Shown piece by piece: positions 40,791-48,457 of a DNA stretch of 64,000 bases. The DNA is from Anaerolineales bacterium UBA2395. Lineage in GTDB: Bacteria > Chloroflexota > Anaerolineae > Anaerolineales > Villigracilaceae. The DNA lies in assembly GCA_002343775.1 (NCBI GenBank), contig DDSH01000006.1:195984-259983 (forward strand), given 5' to 3'. Both the position numbers and the translations under genes were made by a program. Within the stretch, counting starts at the first letter, position 1, and each line of letters begins with the position of its first letter. The notes under the pieces are model-generated. The model made no database searches, had not been told where the DNA came from, and saw only the letters and a list, made by a program, of their open reading frames with translations.

Positions 40791-43355
40791 CTATTTCAAT
40801 AGTTCCTGCGCCCAATCTTCTGGACTTGTTCCTTCTGCAATCTTATGGGCTGACTCAATTTGATCTGTTGTAAGCAATGGGATAACCTGGTCTTGTATGG
40901 CTTCACTCCGAGTGCGGATGTTTGGAGTGACGGCGGGATGTGTCAAGACCGATAACGCCACAGCCAGTCTGGTTTCCGCTGGCAGCACATCCGGTATCTC
41001 AGTGTAAGCAACCAGGGCATTCAAAATGATGGGTGTCCATTTGGCGGCTTTCGCATTGGTATAAGCGTCGACATACAGGCGTTTGGCTTCATCATTTGAG
41101 CGCATGGTAGCGCATGCCTGTCCCAAATGGATGGCGGTTTGCGTACCATTTAATGAGTCACCGATCTCTTTGGAGAAGGCAGCACTTTTTTGGAAATAAG
41201 TCAGCGCCTCTTCTACTTGACCTTGTTCCAACGACACCATCCCAAGCAGATCCAAGCCGAGGGCGTGTGCCCAGCGATCCATGTTGTCTTCGGCGATCTG
41301 GTTGCTTTCCCTTAAGATGGCTTGAGCAGCGGAGAGATCCTTCAATGCAAAGAAGGTCATGCCCATGTAGAGCATGGTAAAGACCAATCCACGTGGATCG
41401 CCAACGGGACGCCAAATGGAAAGACTTTCAGCAAGTTGATGGCGGGCTTTTTCCAATTCTCCGCGTTGATAGTCAACAATACCCAACACGCTCAAGGGAA
41501 TGGCTGTATGCCAAGTCTCGAGTTTTTTTCCATATTCAAGGCTGATCTGTGTGAGGCGTTCCGCTTCGGGAATATCGCCGAGGATGAGAGCAAGATACCC
41601 CCAATTGCCATGAATGTAATACATCACTTCGGGGTCGTCGTGTTGACGGGCGATTTCCAAGCTTTCTCCCAGCAACTGCACACCCAGCTTGGCATTCCCT
41701 TTGCGAAACTCAAACCAGCCTAGTGAATCAAGGATAAAGGCAAATGTGGATTTTTCTTCGGCTGTTTTCAAGGATACAGGCGCGCCCTGCATTCGAAAAT
41801 GCTCCACTGCGGTTTTGAATGCGGAGATGGCTTCGTCGTAAGAGCCATTGACTTCAAAGTACCAGTTCAGGGTGGGAATCATTCGGCGGAGCAGGTTGAG
41901 GTCATGATTATCAATCGCCCAATGCCAGGTGCAGTGCCAGTTGCATGTCTCGGCTCGGATGATCTGTGAAACCTGCGCCTGACGTGGACTTTTGAACTCC
42001 CATTCGAGTGACTGGATCCAATCGGCGTAATGAATGGCGTACTTGAGCGCTGCTTCCTCTTCTTCTGCAGGAACGTTTTGCAATTGTGTCAAGGCATAAG
42101 CACGCACCAGTTCATGCAATTCATAGCGGTCCGGGTTGTTGCTGTGCCGCAACAGGGATTTATCGACCAGTGCCGATAAAAGAAAGAGTGATGCGCCGGT
42201 TACTTTGAGCGCTGCCTCGCGCGTGAAACTAGCTTGAAAGACCGAAAGTTTCATCAGCAGTTCGCGTTCGTTCTCGCTGAGCATTTTCCATGAATGGTCG
42301 AAGACCGTTTTGATGGAACGATGACGCTGGGGGACATCGAGCTTACGGGTTTCGAGCAGGTCGAGATTTTTCTCAAGTTCCTGAGCGATCTCACGGGCGG
42401 AGAACATGCGCGCCCACGATGCTGCCAACTCGATCGCGAGTGGAATCCCGCCCACCAAACGGCAAATGCGGATGATGGCTGAAAGGTCTTCGGTGTCCAA
42501 AGAGAAGGTCTGTGAGGTTTGTTTGGCGCGTTGAATGAAGAGCTCAATCGCGCTATTGTGTTCAGATTCCGCCTCATTCCCTTCAGGCAGGGGCAATCCC
42601 TGCACTTCGAAGAGCCATTCCCATTGCAGGCGCAGCTGCTCGCGCGAAGTGACCAGCATTTTGACGTGATGGGTCTTTTGCAGGATTTCACCCAAAAGGT
42701 CCCTGCCATCGAGCAGGTGCTCCATGTTGTCGAGGATAAGCAGGATTTCTTTGTCGTGCAGGGAATTGGTGAATTGAACCATCAGGTCTGCCGGGCCGGA
42801 AAAGCCGATGCCCAGCACGTCTGCAATCGCAGGCAGGATGGATTCGGGCATGCCGACACCAGCCAGTGAAATAAAGTGAATTCCGTCTGTGAAATGCGGT
42901 TCGAGGTTGCGTCCGACCTCGATGGCGAGCCTTGTCTTGCCAATTCCGCCGGGACCCGTCAGCGTGAGCATACGGCACGAAGGCTGGAGTAATTGATTGG
43001 AAATGAGAGATAGCTCGTCTTCACGCCCGATCAACGAGGTGGGGGAGACGGGCAAATGCGTGTGGCGCGGTTCGGGGGCAGAAGCAGGCGCGAGCGGGGA
43101 GAGAGGCGGAATTGCATCCAATGAGTTGGCGCTTTTTTCCTGTCGTGCGATCTTCAAAAAAAGCGGACGCTGATCAGCCGGTATATCCAATTTTTCGGCG
43201 AGCAAGTCTGCCATCTGTCGTGATGGGCGGCGTTCATCGGACTCGATCTTGAAAATGAGTGAGGGGGAACAACCGATCTGTTTTGCAAGTTCCTGCTGGG
43301 TGAGGTCGAGTGTTTTTCGCCTGCGCTTCACCCATGTGCCGAATGATGGAGCCAT
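40791..43355 (-). CDS. HTH-XRE / NB-ARC / TPR regulator (STAND ATPase), copy B
   Basis: 854 residues. XRE domain at 1-65 (MAPSFGTWVKRRRKTLDLTQ, GCSPSLIFKIESDERRPSRQ), linker rich in Pro, NB-ARC P-loop LTGPGGIGKTRLA, Walker B LLILDNMEHL, and TPR-like repeats in the C-terminal half (FRKGNAKLGVQLLGESLEIA). It is clearly paralogous to the protein at 35508 over the full length. Divergent from an ECF sigma gene and, behind it, a copper ATPase gene. It should control the sigma gene through the conserved block at 43396. Ligand unknown; copper stress is a guess from the neighbour. Confidence 0.9.
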   Translation of the reverse strand: MAPSFGTWVKRRRKTLDLTQQELAKQIGCSPSLIFKIESDERRPSRQMADLLAEKLDIPADQRPLFLKIARQEKSANSLDAIPPLSPLAPASAPEPRHTHLPVSPTSLIGREDELSLISNQLLQPSCRMLTLTGPGGIGKTRLAIEVGRNLEPHFTDGIHFISLAGVGMPESILPAIADVLGIGFSGPADLMVQFTNSLHDKEILLILDNMEHLLDGRDLLGEILQKTHHVKMLVTSREQLRLQWEWLFEVQGLPLPEGNEAESEHNSAIELFIQRAKQTSQTFSLDTEDLSAIIRICRLVGGIPLAIELAASWARMFSAREIAQELEKNLDLLETRKLDVPQRHRSIKTVFDHSWKMLSENERELLMKLSVFQASFTREAALKVTGASLFLLSALVDKSLLRHSNNPDRYELHELVRAYALTQLQNVPAEEEEAALKYAIHYADWIQSLEWEFKSPRQAQVSQIIRAETCNWHCTWHWAIDNHDLNLLRRMIPTLNWYFEVNGSYDEAISAFKTAVEHFRMQGAPVSLKTAEEKSTFAFILDSLGWFEFRKGNAKLGVQLLGESLEIARQHDDPEVMYYIHGNWGYLALILGDIPEAERLTQISLEYGKKLETWHTAIPLSVLGIVDYQRGELEKARHQLAESLSIWRPVGDPRGLVFTMLYMGMTFFALKDLSAAQAILRESNQIAEDNMDRWAHALGLDLLGMVSLEQGQVEEALTYFQKSAAFSKEIGDSLNGTQTAIHLGQACATMRSNDEAKRLYVDAYTNAKAAKWTPIILNALVAYTEIPDVLPAETRLAVALSVLTHPAVTPNIRTRSEAIQDQVIPLLTTDQIESAHKIAEGTSPEDWAQELLK

Positions 43356-43395
43356 GCTCTCTCCGCTTGTTGATACGATTAAGACCTCTTATTCA

Positions 43396-43466
43396 ATTGT
43401 ACTAGTTTTTGTCCAGTGACTTGTGTGAAAAATTGAGACCAACTTCTTCCAGAAAAGAATATAGTC
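43396..43466. promoter_or_regulatory. Conserved intergenic block B (regulator/sigma pair)
   Basis: ATTGTACTAGTTTTTGTC then CAGTGACTTGTG at 43396-43425, with AAAGAATATAGT at 43454. It differs from block A at three of 30 positions, although the sequence around it has diverged, which points to selection on a regulator-binding site and promoter. Confidence 0.65.
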
Positions 43467-43506
43467 AGATCATCAGAGGCAAGTTTTAGTAGAAGGATGC
43501 AGAGAG

Positions 43507-44127
43507 ATGGACCTGACCCAAATTAACGATATGGATGAAGTTTGGACTCGACGCGCTGCCGAAGGTGACCTGAATGCCTTCAATCAATTGGTGCTCAAGC
43601 ATCAGGACTTGGCGTACCGCCATGCGCTTTCGATGCTGAGCGATGGTTGGCTGGCGGAGGAGGTTGTGCAGGAGAGTTTCCTCAAAGCCTTCCAACACAT
43701 GCCCGATTTTCGCGGTGGGTCATTCCGTGCTTGGTTGATGCGTATCGTCACAAACACGACGTATGACGTGTTGCGACAAACCTCCAAACGACCCACCCTG
43801 CCGCTCTTTCCGGATGATGACGATGGCGAAGAAATGGAAGCTCCACGCTGGCTGGCGGATCCGAATACCTTAGTGGAAGAGGGTGAGCGCGTAAAGCTCA
43901 TCTACCGCACCCTGAACGAGCTACAGGATATTTATCGCATCGCCCTCATCCTCGTGGACCTGCAAGATTTTGATTATGAGGAAGCCGCACAGGCGTTGAA
44001 CGTCCCGGTCGGCACGATTAAGAGCCGATTGGCACGTGCACGGATGCAGTTGAAGGAAAAGTTACAGCATTACCCTTCCGCGATCGGAAATTATCAATCC
44101 TGGATGCAACCATCCATTTATAGTTGA
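43507..44127 (+). CDS. ECF-type sigma factor, copy B
   Basis: 206 residues; region 2 (FNQLVLKHQDLAYRHALSML, AEEVVQESFLKAFQHM) and region 4 (VPVGTIKSRLARARMQLKEK) flank an acidic linker LFPDDDDGEEMEAPRWLADP similar to that of copy A. The ATG has GAGAG ahead. It is followed after 19 bp by the copper ATPase gene and is probably co-transcribed with it. No anti-sigma factor is adjacent. Confidence 0.9.
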   Translation: MDLTQINDMDEVWTRRAAEGDLNAFNQLVLKHQDLAYRHALSMLSDGWLAEEVVQESFLKAFQHMPDFRGGSFRAWLMRIVTNTTYDVLRQTSKRPTLPLFPDDDDGEEMEAPRWLADPNTLVEEGERVKLIYRTLNELQDIYRIALILVDLQDFDYEEAAQALNVPVGTIKSRLARARMQLKEKLQHYPSAIGNYQSWMQPSIYS

Positions 44128-44146
44128 AAGAAAAGAGGTAAATCAA

Positions 44147-46267
44147 ATGAACACAACCAATCAACACAATATGCAGGATCATTCCAATCACAACGAAGAA
44201 CCTATGATGGATCACTCCATGCACGAAGGTATGGACCATTCGCAACACGCGGGTCACAACATGCCCGCCAACATGGACCACTCCGCACACGCAGGACATA
44301 GCACCGACCACAGCGGACACGAGCAGATGTTCCGCGTTCGCTTCTGGTGGAGTTTGCTGTTGAGCATTCCTGTGCTCGTGTACAGCGAGATGATTCAGAT
44401 GTGGCTCGGCTTCATGCCACCCATGTTCCCCTTTGCCGAATGGATTCCCTTCGTATTCTCCGTGATCATTTTCGCTTATGGCGGCATTCCCTTCCTGCAA
44501 ATGGCAACCCCTGAATGGAAGGAACGCAAGCCTGGCATGATGACCCTCATTTCACTGGCGATCTCCGTCGCATTCATTTACAGCGTCGCCGCCGAATTCA
44601 TTGACTTGGGCGAAGGCTTCTTCTGGGAACTCGTGACTCTCATCGACATCATGCTGCTCGGTCACTGGCTTGAGATGCGCTCGGTACGTCAGGCTTCTGG
44701 CGCTCTCAACGAACTTGCCAAACTCATGCCCGACACCGCAGAGCGTATCATCAAAGGTAGCAACACTGAAACCGTCTCGGTCACTGACCTCAAACACGGC
44801 GACCTGATCCTCGTCCGCCCCGGCACGAGTGTGCCTGCTGATGGGGAAGTGGTCGGTGGCTTCTCGGATGTCAGCGAAGCGATGATCACCGGCGAGTCCA
44901 AACCCGTCCACAAGCATAAAGGCGAGAAGGTCATCGCGGGCACCCTCAACGGAGACGGAAGTCTGCGTGTGAAGGTCACTGCCACCGGTGATGAAACCGC
45001 ACTGGCTGGCATCATGCGTCTTGTTGAGCAAGCTCAGCAGTCCAAATCCAAAACGCAGGTGCTCGCCGATAAAGCCGCGGGCTGGCTCTTCTATATCGCG
45101 CTGGCTTCTGCCATCCTCACCGCCATTGCGTGGACCATCGCTGACACCTTCAACATCGAAGTGCTCAATCGTGTCGTCACCGTGCTGGTCATTGCCTGTC
45201 CGCACGCGCTCGGTCTCGCTGTTCCGCTCGTTGTTGCCATCACCACCGCCATGGGCGCCAAGAACGGCATCCTCGTCCGCAATCGTTTAGCGCTCGAAGC
45301 CGCCCGCGAGATCGACGTGGTCATCTTTGACAAGACCGGCACGCTCACACAAGGTCAATTCGGCGTGGTGGATATGGTGACCGCGGATGGCTGGGACGAC
45401 GACCGAGCCTTGGCGCTCGCCGCCGCGCTTGAATCTGACTCCGAGCATCTCATCGCCCAATCCATCCGCCGCCTCGCACGTGACCGGAAACTGGTCATTC
45501 CACCCGTGAGCAATTTCTCCGCCTTGAAAGGGCGCGGCGTGCAAGCCGACTTTGAAAATGAAACGTATTACATCGGTGGTCCACGCTTGCTTGAACTGCT
45601 TTCTCTCAATCCCGTATCCAACATTGCAGATTTTACAAACTCTGCAAGTGATAAGGTCCAATCTGTTGTGTATCTCATTACGCAAGAGAAGATCATCGCA
45701 GCCATTGCTATTGCCGACGTTATCCGTCCTGAAAGCAAAAAAGCTGTCAGTGAATTAAGGTCAATGGGCATCGAAGTCGCCATGTTGACGGGTGACAGCC
45801 GCCCCGTGGCAATAGCAGTCGCAAAAGAACTCGGCATCAACAGAGTCTTTGCAGAAGTATTGCCCGAACACAAAGACCAGAAGGTCGCTGAATTGCAAAG
45901 CCTTGGCAAACGTGTGGCGATGGTCGGCGATGGCGTCAACGACGCGCCCGCCCTCACCCGCGCCGACGTAGGCATCGCCATTGGCGGCGGCACGGACGTA
46001 GCCATCGAATCGGCGGGCTTGATTCTGGTCAACAGCAACCCGCTCGATGTGGTCAAGATATTCAATCTCAGCCGCGCCAGTTACCGCAAGATGATCCAAA
46101 ACCTGTGGTGGGCGGCAGGCTACAACATCGTCGCCATCCCGCTCGCGGCAGGTGTTCTCGCCAACTGGGGAATCCTACTCTCGCCCGCCTTCGGAGCTGT
46201 GCTCATGTCCGTCAGCACCATCGTGGTCGCCATCAACGCCCAATTATTGAGAAGGGATGGGCTTTAG
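44147..46267 (+). CDS. copB: Copper-translocating P-type ATPase, CopB type (CPH motif)
   Basis: 706 residues. The N-terminus (1-60) is very rich in His and Met (DHSMHEGMDHSQHAGH) in place of the usual heavy-metal-associated domain. Then membrane helices, actuator loop with ITGESKPVHK, the membrane metal site VIACPHALGLA, phosphorylation motif DKTGTLTQG and hinge GDGVNDAPAL. CPH instead of CPC marks the P1B-3/CopB group, which exports copper, including Cu(II) or Cu(I). AGAGG precedes the ATG. The link with an ECF sigma gene and a STAND regulator is unusual for copper resistance. Ends in a strong terminator. Confidence 0.93.
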   Translation: MNTTNQHNMQDHSNHNEEPMMDHSMHEGMDHSQHAGHNMPANMDHSAHAGHSTDHSGHEQMFRVRFWWSLLLSIPVLVYSEMIQMWLGFMPPMFPFAEWIPFVFSVIIFAYGGIPFLQMATPEWKERKPGMMTLISLAISVAFIYSVAAEFIDLGEGFFWELVTLIDIMLLGHWLEMRSVRQASGALNELAKLMPDTAERIIKGSNTETVSVTDLKHGDLILVRPGTSVPADGEVVGGFSDVSEAMITGESKPVHKHKGEKVIAGTLNGDGSLRVKVTATGDETALAGIMRLVEQAQQSKSKTQVLADKAAGWLFYIALASAILTAIAWTIADTFNIEVLNRVVTVLVIACPHALGLAVPLVVAITTAMGAKNGILVRNRLALEAAREIDVVIFDKTGTLTQGQFGVVDMVTADGWDDDRALALAAALESDSEHLIAQSIRRLARDRKLVIPPVSNFSALKGRGVQADFENETYYIGGPRLLELLSLNPVSNIADFTNSASDKVQSVVYLITQEKIIAAIAIADVIRPESKKAVSELRSMGIEVAMLTGDSRPVAIAVAKELGINRVFAEVLPEHKDQKVAELQSLGKRVAMVGDGVNDAPALTRADVGIAIGGGTDVAIESAGLILVNSNPLDVVKIFNLSRASYRKMIQNLWWAAGYNIVAIPLAAGVLANWGILLSPAFGAVLMSVSTIVVAINAQLLRRDGL

Positions 46268-46270
46268 ATA

Positions 46271-46306
46271 AAAAGAGATTCAGGATTAATCCTGAATCTC
46301 TTTTTG
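46271..46306 (+). terminator. Terminator of the copper ATPase gene
   Basis: A near-perfect 17-bp palindrome half AAAGAGATTCAGGATT and its complement, followed by TTTTTG. It starts 4 bases after the stop codon. Confidence 0.85.
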
Positions 46307-46334
46307 TAATGAGCAGCCTATAAAAAGGATAATG

Positions 46335-46379
46335 CCTTGACAATCCCGCAAAAAGGAGAGGATTGTCAAGGTGTTTTTT
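46335..46379 (+). terminator. Terminator-like hairpin next to repeat copy 4
   Basis: CCTTGACAATCC pairs with GGATTGTCAAGG over a 13-base loop, followed by TGTTTTTT on the plus strand. The CCTTGACA/TGTCAAGG part is shared with the hairpin at 34823, so hairpin and repeat may form one composite element. Confidence 0.7.
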
Positions 46380-46443
46380 CATTAAATTCATCTATATAGA
46401 GAGTTTTATTCTATTCTTGACACCTTATCCCCATGTATGGGTG

Positions 46444-46535
46444 TAGCGTGTGGTACGTATTAAATGTGGTTCAACGTGGGGCGAAATTTATACCTGTATA
46501 CATGATATATTCCACGCTGGACAGATCATTGTTCG
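46444..46535 (+). repeat. Dispersed 26-bp repeat, copy 4 (palindromic form)
   Basis: Core TTATACCTGTATACATG then ATATATTCC at 46488-46513. The left arm AGCGTGTGGTACGTATT at 46445 pairs partly with GATATATTCCACGCT at the right. The flank GGACAGATCATTGTTCGAC parallels AGACAGATCTTTGTGCAAC of copy 3. Confidence 0.7.
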
Positions 46536-46662
46536 ACTATAACATCGGGCTGTGCACTGAAGGTCAAATGATATCGAACTCGACAGGAGCAGGTTATATC
46601 CTAACCAGGATGACCCGGGTGTATTCGCAATGTGTCGCTACGAAATAATTTGAACAAGAATT

Positions 46663-46696
46663 GCGGCCCCGACGAGATTCGAACCCGCGGAGCATA
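46663..46696 (-). other. tRNA 3'-end fragment, possible attachment-site remnant
   Basis: On the minus strand it reads CGCGGGTTCGAATCTCGTC then GGGGCCG, i.e. a complete T-arm with GTTCGAAT loop and the 3' half of an acceptor stem. No D-arm or anticodon arm is found upstream, so it is not a working tRNA. Such fragments are left at one end of elements that integrated into a tRNA gene. Confidence 0.55.
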
Positions 46697-47011
46697 ACTG
46701 ATCTAGTGGGTAGTTTTCAATGAACAGGTTGATTGTATCTTATCAGTCATTCATGGTATGTCAAGTGACCAACAAAAATAGTTTTAGTTCGAACTTCCTT
46801 GAGTGTTTGTAGTGAAGATTGACGAATCAAAGAGATGTCCGGTTTTATAATGCCCCGTTTTTTATTCTAATAGTGTGTTACACTAATTTAGGCATTTCAT
46901 AAACAATATGTTTATCAATCGGGGGTAATGGAGGGTGTTCCATAGGGAGCATCCATTTCTATCCAGGCCCATTTGCTTAGCAACAGTTCGATTAACAGTA
47001 GAGGATACATT

Positions 47012-47455
47012 ATGAATAAGAGAGAGACCGTGCAAGCCCTCATGGACGCTGTCCAGAAGGGTGATTTAGAGTATGCAAAGTCGATGCTTGCGGACGATTT
47101 TCAATTTAGTGGACCCATCCCTGAGCCGATCAACAAGGATGCCTGGCTTGAGATGAGCGCCAGTTTGAAGACAGCTTTTTCAGACATCGACTATCACTTC
47201 AAGGTTATCGGCGCGGAAGGAGACATTGTCAGATCCACTTCACAGTTAAGCGGCACTCACAACGGGGTATTTGACTTGACGAACATGAATATGGGTGTGA
47301 TCTCCGCTACGAACAAAACCTTTTCCACAAAATCTGAAAAGACAAAGATTACCGTGAAGGATGACAAAATCACCTTATGGGTTGTGGAACCCAATGACGG
47401 TGCGGGATTGATGGAAATTCTCAAACAGCTCGATGTCAAATTGCCTACATTGTAG
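47012..47455 (+). CDS. NTF2-like/SnoaL-like protein
   Basis: 147 residues. The start fits the family: RETVQALMDAVQKGDLEYAKS then LADDFQFSGPIPEPINKDAW, followed by beta strands that form a cone-shaped pocket (HFKVIGAEGDIVRSTSQLSG). No catalytic Asp/His dyad can be named with confidence. It probably binds a small hydrophobic ligand. The ATG has GAGGA ahead. Stands alone and is followed by a hairpin at 47531. Confidence 0.7.
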   Translation: MNKRETVQALMDAVQKGDLEYAKSMLADDFQFSGPIPEPINKDAWLEMSASLKTAFSDIDYHFKVIGAEGDIVRSTSQLSGTHNGVFDLTNMNMGVISATNKTFSTKSEKTKITVKDDKITLWVVEPNDGAGLMEILKQLDVKLPTL

Positions 47456-47530
47456 GTATCCAGGATTTTCGGGTTGTTGTACAGCACGTAAAACTGCAAT
47501 TGACCAACTGAATTCATGCGATGTTTTCGC

Positions 47531-47555
47531 TGCCAACCCTGTTAGGGGGTTGGCA
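47531..47555 (+). terminator. Hairpin after NTF2-like gene
   Basis: GCCAACCC pairs with GGGTTGGC over a 7-base loop; the following AACATTTCTT is a poor T-run, so termination may be partial. Confidence 0.5.
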
Positions 47556-47602
47556 ACATTTCTTATGCCGGCATGAAAGAAGATGGAGAAAGTGAAACCA
47601 AA

Positions 47603-47887
47603 ATGGAAGCCAAGTTGTATGTAGGAAATCTATCCAAATCAACGACACAGGATGAATTGAAGACTTTATTCGCGCAAGCCGGGGAAGTCATCTTGGCGGA
47701 AGTGATCAAAGACCGCAAGAGCGGTGAGTCCAGGGGATTTGCATTCGTCACTATGAGTGTGCAAAGCGAAGCCGACATAGCTGTCAGTATGTTCGACGCG
47801 TACTCGTTAAGCGATCAGACGTTGAAGGTAAGTCTGGCAAAACCACGAGAACAGCATGGTGTAGCGATACCGCACATCGAGATGTGA
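47603..47887 (+). CDS. RRM-type RNA-binding protein
   Basis: 94 residues from the ATG at 47603 (an in-frame ATG at 47573 adds ten residues and lacks a ribosome-binding site). One RNA-recognition motif: RNP2 is LYVGNL at residues 5-10 and RNP1 is RGFAFVTM at about 45-52, with the normal spacing. Short basic tail. Such bacterial proteins resemble the cyanobacterial Rbp family and often respond to cold. It is monocistronic as far as can be seen. Confidence 0.88.
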   Translation: MEAKLYVGNLSKSTTQDELKTLFAQAGEVILAEVIKDRKSGESRGFAFVTMSVQSEADIAVSMFDAYSLSDQTLKVSLAKPREQHGVAIPHIEM

Positions 47888-47920
47888 TCCTCCGGCGGCT
47901 AGTAGTGATGAAAGGGTTAA

Positions 47921-48394
47921 ATGTTCAAACTAACGACCAGTACAATGATCGAGTTGCCTATCCAGCAGGTTTTTGATTATATGAGCACGCCTGAAAATGA
48001 TTTTCAATAGCAGTATGGAACATTGGCAACAGCTAAGATAACCAGTCGTCACAAAGAAATGAGCATCTACTTTCGAAGTATTGGACATTTGATGGGGCGC
48101 AGGAACCTGGGTATCTACGAGGTAATTGAATCCAGTTCGAATATGAGATACAGGTTCAAGTCAATCTCCGGTCCTCTTTATATGCAGACCACTTATACGT
48201 TTGAGACCGCCGGCGATGGTACAAAGGTTGAAGTATCCATACGAATCGGTGTGATGAATTTCCCTCGTATGAGCGAGCGTATCCTAGGAAGAAAGATGAA
48301 AAAGCAACTGAGGGAAAACCTTGTCATGCTCAGGGACATTCTGGAAGCCAAACGTATATCATCGTCTTCCGAGGCGATTCTGCTTATCAACTAG
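47921..48394 (+). pseudogene. SRPBCC-superfamily protein with in-frame amber codon
   Basis: The frame from ATG 47921 (AAAGGG ahead) encodes MFKLTTSTMIELPIQQVFDY, a typical SRPBCC start, then at codon 30 a TAG (48008-48010), then QYGTLATAKITSRHKEMSIY and the rest of the domain through to the stop at 48394. Related proteins usually have a Trp at this place (PEND..W-QYG), so TGG to TAG is the simplest change. The rest of the frame is intact over 127 codons. Either a young pseudogene, a sequencing error or readthrough. No RBS serves a restart at later ATG codons. Confidence 0.6.
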
Positions 48395-48457
48395 AAATAT
48401 AGTTCGACACCAGGTAGATTTAAAAAATCAACAGAGGTGTTTGGAAGGAAAAACCTT

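Larger units (their letters stand above)
46268..47011. other. Repeat-rich spacer between copper ATPase and NTF2-like genes
   Basis: Contains two hairpins (46271, 46335), copy 4 of the 26-bp repeat (46444-46535) and a tRNA 3'-end fragment (46663-46696). The region 46700-47011 shows no gene or clear promoter. Reading frames in the repeat part lack any protein-like character. Confidence 0.5.

Noticed and set aside
46433..46648. Reading frame inside repeat copy 4 (71 codons)
   Set aside because: It consists of the dispersed palindromic repeat; similar frames appear wherever the repeat lies.
46663..46740. Complete tRNA gene on the minus strand
   Set aside because: Only T-arm and acceptor half-stem can be drawn; D-arm, anticodon arm and 5' acceptor strand are missing.
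48008..48010. TAG as pyrrolysine codon in the SRPBCC gene
   Set aside because: No pyl genes or methylamine context are visible, and related proteins seem to have Trp at the position; a mutation is simpler.
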